Source of the DNA: Chitinophagaceae bacterium
GTDB lineage: Bacteria > Bacteroidota > Bacteroidia > Chitinophagales > Chitinophagaceae
Reading direction: 5' to 3'
DNA length: 64,000 nucleotides
NCBI GenBank assembly: GCA_004322425.1
Contig: SCVJ01000042.1
Location: forward strand, 1 to 64,000
This document shows positions 47,554 to 56,055 of the stretch, one piece after another (the first letter of the stretch is position 1; each line of letters begins with the position of its first letter). The notes beneath the pieces are model-generated. The model did not search any database and was not told the origin of the DNA. It worked only from the letters and a program-made list of their open reading frames with translations. The position numbers and the translations under genes were made by a program.

Positions 47554-48108
47554 TCACTGCCAAGTAAGTTTTATAATTTTTATTTGTTCTGTTTTATTTT
47601 CTTCTTGCGTAATGGTGGCTATCTGAAAATAAGAATCGAGTTGCCAAAAAAGTTTCTCCTGAATAAAACCACCTTTGGTTTTTTGCTTTCTATTAATAAA
47701 TATACTTTTCACATTGCTAGTTGTCAGATCGTTTAAATCAATAATGAGAATTTGCTGTTGAATTTCAAGCGATTCGTCTTTGGCTGTGGTGATAATACTC
47801 AATGTATTTTGTTCGGCATCAATAATTTTTTCTTCGTTATAGCTTTTTGAAAATTCACGGGAAGTAACATCCGGTAATACAATAAAGGAGTTGGCATAAA
47901 AGCGAAAATCTTCCCGTGGAACATACGAGGTGTCGTTAATTGAATTCGCTGACTCGTATTTTGTAATCTGATATAAAGAAGTGTCGATATGATTTATTTG
48001 TCCGAGAACAATGGACTTGCCGGAAATTAATGGTTCAGATTTATTTTTTGTTTTGCAAGAAAATGGAAGAATAAAATAAAAGAGAGCTACAAAAAATAAA
48101 TACTTCAT
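47554..48108 (-). CDS. Hypothetical lipoprotein
   Basis: A 184-residue protein from the ATG at 48108 (the longer frame starts at TTG). The signal peptide MKYLFFVALFYFILPFSC has a lipobox-like end with Cys18, so it is probably lipid-anchored. The mature part is polar, with strand-like stretches (EDFRFYANSFIVLPD, QQILIIDLNDL) and no recognisable catalytic motif. It is encoded 55 bases downstream of the barrel/anti-sigma-like protein on the same strand and 9 bases upstream of uvrC. It may belong with the sigma-factor unit. Confidence 0.7.
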   Translation of the reverse strand: MKYLFFVALFYFILPFSCKTKNKSEPLISGKSIVLGQINHIDTSLYQITKYESANSINDTSYVPREDFRFYANSFIVLPDVTSREFSKSYNEEKIIDAEQNTLSIITTAKDESLEIQQQILIIDLNDLTTSNVKSIFINRKQKTKGGFIQEKLFWQLDSYFQIATITQEENKTEQIKIIKLTWQ

Positions 48109-48163
48109 AGCCAAAACTAACTTAAAAAAAAGTAAAATTTATACGTAAAATCGACAACTAGTA

Positions 48164-49525
48164 CTACTTCTTGTTGAGTGTAGCACCCACTTTAAATCCA
48201 ACATCGAAAAGATTTTCACGAACTGGATATTTACTATTAAAGCTGGATAACTGCTGATAGCGTACCATTGGGCCTAATTGCCAGTTTATTTTCCCGGTGG
48301 AGTAAGTTACAAATGTTCCAATACTTGTACTTAAATTCCAACGACGCATAAGATTAGGAAATTTTGCATAGTTTTTGTAATCACTTGAAATCAGATAAGC
48401 ACGATCGCCTATAACATACGTTGGTTGTAAGGAACCACTAACACCCCAGTTAAATTTTTTATTTTTTGCTAAAATAATTTCTGCACCAATTGGAAGGGCT
48501 ACTTGGAAGTAAAAGTTTTCTAACCATTTTTCAGCAACACCATTAAAGTTTCTGTAATTACTAAGAGAGGCCATTGAATCAGTACGGTAACCTGAGTTGA
48601 GTGCGACTGTAGCAATTTCTGTAGGATGGTAGTATGCCCGAATATTATATCGGGTAATATTAAATTGTAATCCACTGGTAATATAAAAATTGTCATTCAA
48701 TCGGTAACGTCCACCAATGCCAAACTCAAATCCCAAATCGGGTTTGTGGTTCACAACATTTTTTACATTCGTCGATTGTTGGTAGCCAAATCCTTGATAA
48801 GCGGCTGATGAATTTTTGTTTTCCGACAGTTTTCTGTAACTAACAGTTGGAATAATATAGATATGAGTATTAAGTCTATCTTGTTTTTTAGGAATTGTGT
48901 AGGATGAAGCATCAACCGGAATAGGCATAGCAATAGGACTTGTTTCTGTAATTACAAAAAGTTCTTCTTGATTGCTCTCCAACTCAGAAAGGTCGTTTAA
49001 TATATTAAAACGCATAGTGGCAATTGCATCGGCAAGTAGATTGTCAACTAAAATTTCGTCATCAGCATAAATTAAAGTAGCATTTTCAATTGTGATTTCT
49101 ATTTCAGCAGGCGTTATTTCAGTTTTTATTTCTTCAATAATTGGCGTTAGCTGAAGGGTTTCCAAATTATAATTATCTGAATTTACAGCTAACAATTGTG
49201 ATTGTTTTTCTGTATGAATTGGATTTACAGAAGAATTCTTTTTAATATCAGCAGGAAAATATTTTGTCTCGAGTTTATTGGGAATTAAGGATACAGTTGA
49301 GGCAGCTATCTGATTTGGTTTTGAAGTTGTATTAAAATAAAGTAACGAGGTAAAGCTTCCAAGAAGCAGTAGCATTCCCAATGCGGTAAAGGCATACCAT
49401 TTGCGATGTGTGTGTAGAGAACCGTGTACCCCATACCAAACTTTTTCAGAAGGATACATGCGATGATATTCTACGCTTTCCTTTAAAAAATCTTCAAATG
49501 CTTCATTATTGTATTGTCTATCCAT
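48164..49525 (-). CDS. Putative dual membrane-spanning anti-sigma factor (Dma-like)
   Basis: A 453-residue protein with an unusual layout. A short cytosolic N-terminus of about 40 residues (EDFLKESVEYHRMYPSEKVWYGVHG) is followed by one membrane helix (about 44-64, YAFTALGMLLLLGSFTSLLYF). Next comes a polar, low-complexity periplasmic stretch (about 65-220), then a C-terminal region of strand-like segments typical of an outer-membrane barrel (IYIIPTVSYRKLSEN, GFEFGIGGRYRLNDNFYITSGLQFNI, WGVSGSLQPTYVIG) ending DVGFKVGATLNKK. It lacks a cleavable signal peptide. An ECF sigma gene lies just upstream on the same strand. This design matches the Dma anti-sigma family described in Bacteroidota. Plausible alternative: a plain barrel protein with an odd N-terminus. 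Confidence 0.65.
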   Translation of the reverse strand: MDRQYNNEAFEDFLKESVEYHRMYPSEKVWYGVHGSLHTHRKWYAFTALGMLLLLGSFTSLLYFNTTSKPNQIAASTVSLIPNKLETKYFPADIKKNSSVNPIHTEKQSQLLAVNSDNYNLETLQLTPIIEEIKTEITPAEIEITIENATLIYADDEILVDNLLADAIATMRFNILNDLSELESNQEELFVITETSPIAMPIPVDASSYTIPKKQDRLNTHIYIIPTVSYRKLSENKNSSAAYQGFGYQQSTNVKNVVNHKPDLGFEFGIGGRYRLNDNFYITSGLQFNITRYNIRAYYHPTEIATVALNSGYRTDSMASLSNYRNFNGVAEKWLENFYFQVALPIGAEIILAKNKKFNWGVSGSLQPTYVIGDRAYLISSDYKNYAKFPNLMRRWNLSTSIGTFVTYSTGKINWQLGPMVRYQQLSSFNSKYPVRENLFDVGFKVGATLNKK

Positions 49526-49552
49526 AAATAAGTGGTCGTACCAAAAAATTAG

Positions 49553-49762
49553 CTACTTGCTACAAGCAGTGTTTTTTGTTTTTTTGAAATTTCTGTATAT
49601 TGTTTTAAGGTGTATTACAAAATCTATAAAAAAAATTAATAATAATACAAAGTAGGAGACCGTTTCAAAAATATTTTCTTTCGATGTAGGATGAAAACGA
49701 AAGATAATAAAAAATAAAAGAGATACTTTATAAAATAAGTTTATGTTCATTTTAATCTTCAA
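49553..49762 (-). CDS. Small two-helix membrane protein between sigma and anti-sigma-like genes
   Basis: A 69-residue frame with two hydrophobic segments (LFYKVSLLFFIIFRF and FETVSYFVLLLIFFIDFVI) and a basic C-terminus. It fits the gap between the ECF sigma stop and the anti-sigma-like start without overlap (14 and 27 bases). That arrangement favours a real gene, but the DNA is very AT-rich and such frames can arise by chance. An ATG four codons later is an alternative start. No family recognised. Confidence 0.45.
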   Translation of the reverse strand: MKIKMNINLFYKVSLLFFIIFRFHPTSKENIFETVSYFVLLLIFFIDFVIHLKTIYRNFKKTKNTACSK

Positions 49763-49776
49763 TTCTTTTAAAAAAG

Positions 49777-50352
49777 TTAGCCACCAATGGCAATTAGTTC
49801 GGTTTGTACTTTTGGTTTGTAAATAATATTCTTTTTAATAAGTAATTCTTCTAATACAGCTTTGGCTCTCGTATATTGGCTTCGGCTGGTGCTCTCTTTG
49901 ATTTCAAGCATTTTTCCAATTTCAAAATGACTATAACCTTCAATTGCGAATAAATTCAAAACGGTTCTATAGCCCATTGGAAGTAATCGAATACATTCAA
50001 CAACTTGTTTAGCTTGTAATATTGAATGCACTGATTCTTCTTTTATCATTATCACGGCTGAATTAATATTGGTCAATGGATCGTTAAAGCGTTTATTCTT
50101 TTTAAGAAAATTTATACAAGTATGAACAATAATCCTTCTCACCCATCCTTCAAAAACACCTCTGTTTGCAAATGTGTGAATTTGTAAAAAAATCTTTATA
50201 AATCCTTCTTGTAACATATCTTCTGCATCTTCTCTATTATGAGCATACCGATAACAAACCGACAACATTTTTGGGCTATAGCGATCATACAATTCCCGCT
50301 GAGCATTTGCATTTTGTGCCAAACATCCTTGCAATATGGCTTCTTCTGTCAT
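49777..50352 (-). CDS. ECF-type RNA polymerase sigma factor
   Basis: A 191-residue sigma-70 family protein with only regions 2 and 4. Region 2 contains LYDRYSPKMLSVCYRYAHNREDAEDMLQEGFIKIF (core binding and -10 recognition). Region 4 contains LPMGYRTVLNLFAIEGYSHFEIGKMLEIKESTSRSQYTRAK, a helix-turn-helix for the -35 region. The ATG at 50352 is used; the longer frame starts at TTG. The downstream Dma-like protein is the candidate anti-sigma. A 10-bp palindrome CCCATTTGGG lies about 90 bases upstream (50445-50454) and may be part of its control region. Confidence 0.93.
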   Translation of the reverse strand: MTEEAILQGCLAQNANAQRELYDRYSPKMLSVCYRYAHNREDAEDMLQEGFIKIFLQIHTFANRGVFEGWVRRIIVHTCINFLKKNKRFNDPLTNINSAVIMIKEESVHSILQAKQVVECIRLLPMGYRTVLNLFAIEGYSHFEIGKMLEIKESTSRSQYTRAKAVLEELLIKKNIIYKPKVQTELIAIGG

Positions 50353-50482
50353 AAAGCACCATTGTGTTGCCTGTAAGATAGACAATATTTAGTTTTAAAT
50401 GCTGCTCAGTAAGAATAGTTTTTCACATTAATTACTAAAAAGACCCCATTTGGGCTAGTATTTGCTAAATATAGAGAGTAGG

Positions 50483-52690
50483 TTAAAAGTTGGTTCTAAG
50501 AGTCAACACGAAATTCCTGCCAGGGGCAGAAATGCCTGAAGCAAATGGACGATAATTTCTATCTAAAATATTTTCAATAGCAAATTGCAAATTAGTTTTT
50601 TGAGTAACTTTGTAATTATTTTTCCAATTTAGGGTTAACCAAGAAGGCGTACCATCGACGGTTGCATATTGAGGATTATCTTCTCCATCCAAGTTGTAAT
50701 TTTTAATTCTTTTCCAAGCGTTGTATAAAATAAAAAATTCGGAATCAAATTTTGAACTTTCGTATCGAATGCTTGATTTGCCATAAACAGGTGGAATATG
50801 ATCCTGTGGTATTTGTTTTCCCAGTGCGGTTTTCAATCTGCCGTAGGTATAAGTCACCGTACTAAAAATTGAAATTTGCTTTGCTATTTCAACCGTAATG
50901 TTGCTGTTAAAGCCATAGATATACGCACTAGCGTTATTTTGGCCTGAAAAGACGGCTGTTACAATTCCATTATAAATCATAGAGTCTTGACCATTCAATC
51001 TAAATGGAGATAAGCTAATTGCATTTTTGAAAATCGTATAAAAACTAGTAAAGTCAAATTTTATTTTTTTGTTTATCAGTTGTGTAAATCCAAGATCGAA
51101 ACTATAACTAAACTCAGGGTCAATGTTGGGATTAGGAATTACGATGCGTAATAAAGATGTGGTGGGTTCAAAAGTTTTAGAAAGATCGTCAATATTGGGA
51201 TTTCTAAATCCTGATGATACACCAGCTACTACACGAAAATCATCATCGGGCAGATAGACAATACCTAGATTGCCAGTAACTGCAAAATTGTTTTGTTTGA
51301 TAGAAGTAAAAGGAAAATTATAAAATGAGTTATCAATAATGTTTGATTTTAAAAAAATAGTTTGGAGACGAAGTCCATCGTTTATTATCAATTTTCCATT
51401 AGCTAATTTTAATAAATGTTGTGCAAAAACTCCAAAATAATTCATTTTGTTTTTCCCATCGGGATATCGACTATCAAGTTTTGAAATAGTATTGGTAATT
51501 GTATTTGTTCGGGTAGCCGTAGAGTGTAAATCATTTAGCTGTGCATCGGCACCAAGTGTAAGCTCGTACCTATCTGCTTTTTTACGAGCATCAAAAATGA
51601 ATCCCCAAATATCAAGTTTTTCCAATCGACTATCCAGTCGATCATATCTTCGATACTCTCTCTGCTGACGACTTTCCTCAATATGTTGAAAGTTTATGTT
51701 CGTTCTAATTTGATTAAAAAAACCAGATGAAGCAACATTCATTTCGTGCGAACCAAAAAATCTTTTTTGAGGTCCATAATACCATTCAGCAAATCGTAAT
51801 CTTCCGTTTCTAACATCTTGAAGTCGATCGTAACGAGGTATGTTGGAAGATCCGGATGCTTGAAAATTTAATAAGTGTGAAATTTTTTCTGATTGTTTCC
51901 ACAGAAATTTTTGGGTAATATCCCATTGCTTGTATCCGGAAAAAAGTTGTAAGCGATCATTCGGATTTTTGACAATAGAATCTACTCCATTGAAGTTGTC
52001 GATATAATATATTCTTTTTCCAAAATTTGGATACTTCGTTGAAAAATTACCGCCCATTTTCAAATCGTCTAAGTTGCTATAGGTAAAGGATTGAAGCCAT
52101 GCGAATTTTTTTCCACCAGTACTTGAATTAAAATGAATTGATTTTTCATTATTCACAGAACTAAATCTGCTGAAAAAGTTTCCCGTGTTTCGTATTTTTT
52201 TTGATTGTGATAACAAGGGTGATTTAGTGCGAAAAAAGATAACGCCTCCCATTGCATCACTTCCAAACAAAGTTGATCCTGGTCCATACAATATTTCTAC
52301 TCTTTCCAACATATTTTGATCAACAGTAATAATATTTTGTAAATGACCAGATCGGTAAATGGCATTATTCATTCTTACTCCATCAATTACAAGCAAAACT
52401 TGGTTAGCCTCAAACCCTCTCAGAATAGGGCTTCCACCTCCTTGTTGACTCTTTTGAATAAAAATATTGCCAGTGTTAGAAAGTAAATCACTAGTTGTTT
52501 GTGAATTACTGTTTGCAATTGCTTTTGCAGTTATTACGTCTGTTTTTTGCGTAATGTTTCGTTTCCTTTCTGAAAATTTATTAGCAGAAATAAGAACTTC
52601 TGCAAGTGTTTTTTCATCCAATGTATCAATCTGTGCCTGAACAGTTGAAAGTGTGATGGCAAAAATAAAAGTGGCAAAAAATATTTTCAT
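50483..52690 (-). CDS. TonB-dependent receptor, haem/haemoprotein type
   Basis: A 735-residue outer-membrane transporter. A signal peptide ends at TVQAQ; the TonB-box-like TLAEVLISANKF follows, then a plug with SPILRGFEANQVLLVIDGVRMN and ERVEILYGPGSTLFGSDAMGGVI, then a barrel ending FVLTLRTNF. In the barrel, FRNPNIDDL and, some 25 residues later, NPNIDPEFSYSFDLG resemble the FRAP and NPNL motifs of haem receptors. The gene immediately upstream on this strand encodes a Haem_bd-domain CxxCH protein, 51 bases away, which supports haem as the cargo. No other transport genes follow. Confidence 0.87.
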   Translation of the reverse strand: MKIFFATFIFAITLSTVQAQIDTLDEKTLAEVLISANKFSERKRNITQKTDVITAKAIANSNSQTTSDLLSNTGNIFIQKSQQGGGSPILRGFEANQVLLVIDGVRMNNAIYRSGHLQNIITVDQNMLERVEILYGPGSTLFGSDAMGGVIFFRTKSPLLSQSKKIRNTGNFFSRFSSVNNEKSIHFNSSTGGKKFAWLQSFTYSNLDDLKMGGNFSTKYPNFGKRIYYIDNFNGVDSIVKNPNDRLQLFSGYKQWDITQKFLWKQSEKISHLLNFQASGSSNIPRYDRLQDVRNGRLRFAEWYYGPQKRFFGSHEMNVASSGFFNQIRTNINFQHIEESRQQREYRRYDRLDSRLEKLDIWGFIFDARKKADRYELTLGADAQLNDLHSTATRTNTITNTISKLDSRYPDGKNKMNYFGVFAQHLLKLANGKLIINDGLRLQTIFLKSNIIDNSFYNFPFTSIKQNNFAVTGNLGIVYLPDDDFRVVAGVSSGFRNPNIDDLSKTFEPTTSLLRIVIPNPNIDPEFSYSFDLGFTQLINKKIKFDFTSFYTIFKNAISLSPFRLNGQDSMIYNGIVTAVFSGQNNASAYIYGFNSNITVEIAKQISIFSTVTYTYGRLKTALGKQIPQDHIPPVYGKSSIRYESSKFDSEFFILYNAWKRIKNYNLDGEDNPQYATVDGTPSWLTLNWKNNYKVTQKTNLQFAIENILDRNYRPFASGISAPGRNFVLTLRTNF

Positions 52691-52741
52691 AGTAAAAAAA
52701 AGTAAGAAAAATGTTGTTAATCCTTAAACGAAGAAGAGAAA

Positions 52742-53221
52742 TTATTCATGAGTGGCTACAAATCCAGTTTTGAGATTTATCTCTTTTCGAATAGCAGTAG
52801 CCCAATCAGTCAAAGCATATCGTTCTTCATTTGTTAAACGAGCATCGCTATGCGCCCAAGTATAGGAGTTCAAGGGCATTTCCAAATTCTTAACCATCTC
52901 TATTAATTCTTCCATTTTATGATCTTGCTTTTTAGGATTGTAGCTAAGAAATTCATCTAGGTTAAAATGTTTTTTCCCGTTATTAATATGATACGATAAC
53001 CACCACGCTATAGGCTGAACCTGGCTGTACCAAGGGTAATTGGTATTATTACTGTGGCAATCAACGCATGCTTTTTTTAATATTATTTTAACATCAGATG
53101 GAACTGTATAGGAATTTATAAGTGTGTTTTTTTGAGGAATAGTAGAGATGTTTTTTTCAGGTTTGAAAAATTGAATAATAGTTATTCCTGCTACTAAAGC
53201 GATAAGAATTTTTTTAAGCAT
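52742..53221 (-). CDS. Haem-binding domain (CxxCH) protein
   Basis: A 159-residue protein with an N-terminal hydrophobic anchor or signal (KKILIALVAGITIIQFF). One c-type haem motif CVDCH follows, in KKACVDCHSNNTNYPWYSQVQPIAWWL, the start of the Haem_bd family domain common in Bacteroidota. The rest (HKMEELIEMVKNLEMPLNSYTWAHSDARLTNEERYALTDWA) includes the conserved Met-Pro and Trp-His residues that may give the second axial ligand. Periplasmic side expected. It lies between gpmI upstream and the haem-type TonB receptor downstream, and may pass electrons or haem. Confidence 0.87.
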   Translation of the reverse strand: MLKKILIALVAGITIIQFFKPEKNISTIPQKNTLINSYTVPSDVKIILKKACVDCHSNNTNYPWYSQVQPIAWWLSYHINNGKKHFNLDEFLSYNPKKQDHKMEELIEMVKNLEMPLNSYTWAHSDARLTNEERYALTDWATAIRKEINLKTGFVATHE

Positions 53222-53244
53222 GGCAGATAAATTGGTGATTAAAA

Positions 53245-54789
53245 TTAATTTATATCGATCAAAATATTCCCTGTCATTTCATAAGGAATTGTTAATCCCA
53301 TCATAGAAAGAATGGTGGGAGCAACATCAGCTAGTTTACCGGCATTAATTTTTCCTTTCCATGTTTTGTCAATTAGAAAGAGAGGAACCTTATTCATTGT
53401 GTGTGCCGTATTTGGCGAACCATCTTCATTGATCAGAAAATCTGAATTTCCGTGATCGGCAGTTAGAAAAATAGTGTAACCATTTTCCAATCCTTCGATT
53501 ACAACTTTTTCTACACAAAGATCAACGGTTTCCACGGCTTTTATGGCGGCATTCCATATTCCAGTATGGCCAACCATATCTGCATTTGCATAATTCATAC
53601 AAATAAAATCTGCCGTTTTATTTTTTATTTCTGGCAGAATAGCAGTCGTTAATTCAAGGGCACTCATTTCGGGTTGAAGATCGTACGTAGCAACTTTGGG
53701 TGATGCCACTAAAATTCTTTTTTCATGATTGAAAGGAATTTCACGTCCACCGCTAAAAAAGAAACTGACGTGCGGATACTTTTCGGTTTCAGCAATTCTA
53801 ATCTGAGCAAGTCCGTTTTGTTCCAAAACTTCACCCAAAGTATTATTGAGGTTATCATTTTTGAAAATTGTATTTACTGTTGAAAATGATTTATCATATT
53901 CCGTCATTGTGGTAAAGTGAAGGGTTAATTTCTTCATATTAAAATCGGGCATATCGGCTTGCGTCAACACTTGTGATATTTGACGACAACGATCCGTTCT
54001 AAAATTAAAACAGAGAACAGTATCTCCCTCTTTGATTGTGGCAATTGGAATTTGATTTTCGGTAACTATAACTGTGGGCTTTATAAATTCATCTGTGCTA
54101 TTTATTTTGTATGAATTTTTTATTGCAGTTATAGCATTGAGTGCGTTTTCTCCAACACCAGTAACAATTGCATCGTAGGCAAGTTTAATTCGAGCCCATC
54201 TTTTGTCTCGGTCCATTGCAAAATAACGACCACATATAGTTGCAATTTTTCCTACTGTTTTATTTGTATGTTCCTGCAATTCGCTAATAAAATTTATTCC
54301 ACTTTTTGGATCACAATCTCTTCCATCAGTAAAGGCATGAATGAACACATTGGATAAATTTTCTTGTTTGCAAACATCAAGAATTGCTTTTAAATGATTG
54401 ATATGTGAATGAACACCACCATCACTTACAAGTCCTAAAAGATGTAATGGCTTTTTTGTGGCTTTTGCATTTCGTATTGCAGCTAATAAATACTCATTAG
54501 TAGCAAAAGTGCCATTTAGAATAGATTCCGTGATGCGCTGCAAATCCTGATACACTATTCTACCTGCACCAAGATTTAAATGCCCAACTTCCGAATTTCC
54601 CATTTGCCCTTTGGGAAGCCCCACTTCCTCTCCGCAAGCTGTTAAAGTTGTATTGGGATAGCGTGAATATAGTGACGATACAAAAGGAGTCTTTGCATTT
54701 TGGATAGCATCAGAAGAATAGATTTTTCCTAATCCCCAGCCATCCATAATGAGCAGTATAACTTTTCGATTCGGTATATCACTAATCAT
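53245..54789 (-). CDS. gpmI: 2,3-bisphosphoglycerate-independent phosphoglycerate mutase
   Basis: Glycolytic enzyme interconverting 3- and 2-phosphoglycerate with two Mn ions. The phosphoserine region is intact: ILLIMDGWGLG gives the first metal-binding Asp, and PKGQMGNSEVGHLNLGAG contains the nucleophilic Ser in NSEVGH. RDCDPKSG, GRYFAMDRDKRW, NYANADMVGHTG and LTADHGNSD supply the remaining ligands. The 514-residue length is full. It is transcribed divergently from nadC, with 57 bases between starts. Confidence 0.96.
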   Translation of the reverse strand: MISDIPNRKVILLIMDGWGLGKIYSSDAIQNAKTPFVSSLYSRYPNTTLTACGEEVGLPKGQMGNSEVGHLNLGAGRIVYQDLQRITESILNGTFATNEYLLAAIRNAKATKKPLHLLGLVSDGGVHSHINHLKAILDVCKQENLSNVFIHAFTDGRDCDPKSGINFISELQEHTNKTVGKIATICGRYFAMDRDKRWARIKLAYDAIVTGVGENALNAITAIKNSYKINSTDEFIKPTVIVTENQIPIATIKEGDTVLCFNFRTDRCRQISQVLTQADMPDFNMKKLTLHFTTMTEYDKSFSTVNTIFKNDNLNNTLGEVLEQNGLAQIRIAETEKYPHVSFFFSGGREIPFNHEKRILVASPKVATYDLQPEMSALELTTAILPEIKNKTADFICMNYANADMVGHTGIWNAAIKAVETVDLCVEKVVIEGLENGYTIFLTADHGNSDFLINEDGSPNTAHTMNKVPLFLIDKTWKGKINAGKLADVAPTILSMMGLTIPYEMTGNILIDIN

Positions 54790-54806
54790 CTTGTAAAATT
54801 AAGTTA

Positions 54807-54842
54807 TTTGCTTTTAGGCATCGAAGAAACAGTTTAGCTTTG
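54807..54842 (+). promoter_or_regulatory. Candidate promoter of nadC
   Basis: TTTG at 54807-54810 and TAGCTTTG at 54835-54842 are 24 bases apart, slightly longer than usual. The -7 element ends 4 bases before the nadC ATG, implying a leaderless or nearly leaderless transcript. Confidence 0.35.
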
Positions 54843-54846
54843 TCGG

Positions 54847-55704
54847 ATGGAATTTGATAAAAAATTTTTCGATTTTGTTGATCAGGCTGTTCAAGAAGAT
54901 ATTGGAAGTGGTGATCATTCCACATTAACCTGTATTCCAAAATCAGCCATGGGAGCTGCCGCATTGAAAATAAAGCAAGCCGGTGTTTTGGCAGGCGTGG
55001 CAGTAGCTGAAAAAATATTTTCATATAAAAGTGCCCATTCGAAATTTACGGTATTAATAAATGATGGGAAAGAAGTAAACTCAGGTGAAATAGCATTTAC
55101 GGTTGAATCAGACATTCATAGCATTCTTCATTTAGAAAGGATTGTGCTTAATTGTATGCAACGTATGAGCGGGATTGCAACATTAACTAAACAATACAGC
55201 GATAAACTAAAAGGATTCAACACTAAATTATTAGATACAAGAAAAACTACACCTAATTTTCGATTGTTGGAGAAAGAAGCTGTACGAATTGGAGGTGGAG
55301 AAAATCACAGATTTGGTTTGTACGATATGATTATGTTGAAAGATAATCATATCGACTTTTGTGGAAGCATTGAAAAGGCTATTCTTAAAGCTGCCGATTA
55401 TGTTCAATCTAAAAATCTAAGTATAAAAATTGAAGTAGAAACAAGAAACTTAGAGGAGGTGAAAAAAGTAATCAACGTTGGAAAGGGGAAAGTGTTTCGA
55501 GTGATGTTGGATAATTTTACACCGACACAATTAATTGAAGCCATACGCATGATTGGCGATGATTTTGAAACAGAAGCAAGTGGTGGTATTAATTTAGAAA
55601 ATATTGAAGAGTATGCAAAAACAGGTGTAAACTTTATCAGTGTTGGAGCGCTAATACACCAAGCAAAAAGTTTAGACTTTAGTTTAAAAGCAGTAATTAA
55701 ATAA
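54847..55704 (+). CDS. nadC: Quinolinate phosphoribosyltransferase (decarboxylating)
   Basis: Makes nicotinate mononucleotide from quinolinate and PRPP in NAD synthesis. Seen are QEDIGSGDHSTL at the start, LERIVLNCMQRMSGIATLT, the PRPP/quinolinate-binding LLDTRKTTPNFRLLEKEAVRIGG-type segment (Arg and Lys in DTRKTTP), MLKDNHID, and EASGGINLENIEEYAKTGVNFIS. The 285-residue length is typical. nadA and nadB are not adjacent; nadE of the same pathway lies 2 kb downstream. The SUI1-like gene begins 3 bases after the stop, so the two share a transcript. Confidence 0.96.
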   Translation: MEFDKKFFDFVDQAVQEDIGSGDHSTLTCIPKSAMGAAALKIKQAGVLAGVAVAEKIFSYKSAHSKFTVLINDGKEVNSGEIAFTVESDIHSILHLERIVLNCMQRMSGIATLTKQYSDKLKGFNTKLLDTRKTTPNFRLLEKEAVRIGGGENHRFGLYDMIMLKDNHIDFCGSIEKAILKAADYVQSKNLSIKIEVETRNLEEVKKVINVGKGKVFRVMLDNFTPTQLIEAIRMIGDDFETEASGGINLENIEEYAKTGVNFISVGALIHQAKSLDFSLKAVIK

Positions 55705-55707
55705 TCA

Positions 55708-56046
55708 ATGGTAAAAAAAAATCAAACTGACAGCCGTGGATTTGTGTACAGTACAAATCCTGATTTTATTTTCGAAACACAAAACGATTTGATAGAAACA
55801 GTTTTACCAGAACAACAAAAATTAAAAGTCAAAATAGAAACAAAACTTCGTGCAGGAAAACTAGTTACACTTATTGAAGGCTTTATTGGTAAAAAGGTAG
55901 ATTTAGAATCGTTGGGAAAGAAATTAAAAGCAGCCTGTGGTACAGGTGGTGCTATTAAAGATGGCACCATAATAATTCAAGGAGACCATCGAGACAAAGT
56001 GGTACAATGGTTATTGAAAAACGGGTTTAAGCCAAAAAGAATATAA
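55708..56046 (+). CDS. SUI1/YciH-family translation initiation factor
   Basis: A 112-residue homologue of eukaryotic eIF1 and E. coli YciH. The SUI1 core is seen in KLRAGKLVTLIEGFIGKKVDLESLGKKLKAACGTGGAIKDGTIIIQGDHRDKV, taken here as separate pieces: VTLIEGF, LGKKLKAACGTGG and IIIQGDHRDKV. In bacteria it is thought to influence start-site accuracy, though its role is not settled. It begins 3 bases after nadC and converges on rsgA with 9 bases between stops. Confidence 0.92.
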   Translation: MVKKNQTDSRGFVYSTNPDFIFETQNDLIETVLPEQQKLKVKIETKLRAGKLVTLIEGFIGKKVDLESLGKKLKAACGTGGAIKDGTIIIQGDHRDKVVQWLLKNGFKPKRI

Positions 56047-56055
56047 AAGAAGAAG

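Noticed and set aside
47521-47736. 71-codon plus-strand frame antisense to the uvrC/lipoprotein junction
   Set aside because: No start context, antisense to two genes, no domain.
54782-55024. 80-codon minus-strand frame across the nadC start and gpmI-nadC gap
   Set aside because: Antisense to the well-conserved nadC N-terminus, overlaps the gpmI start, and shows no recognisable protein features.
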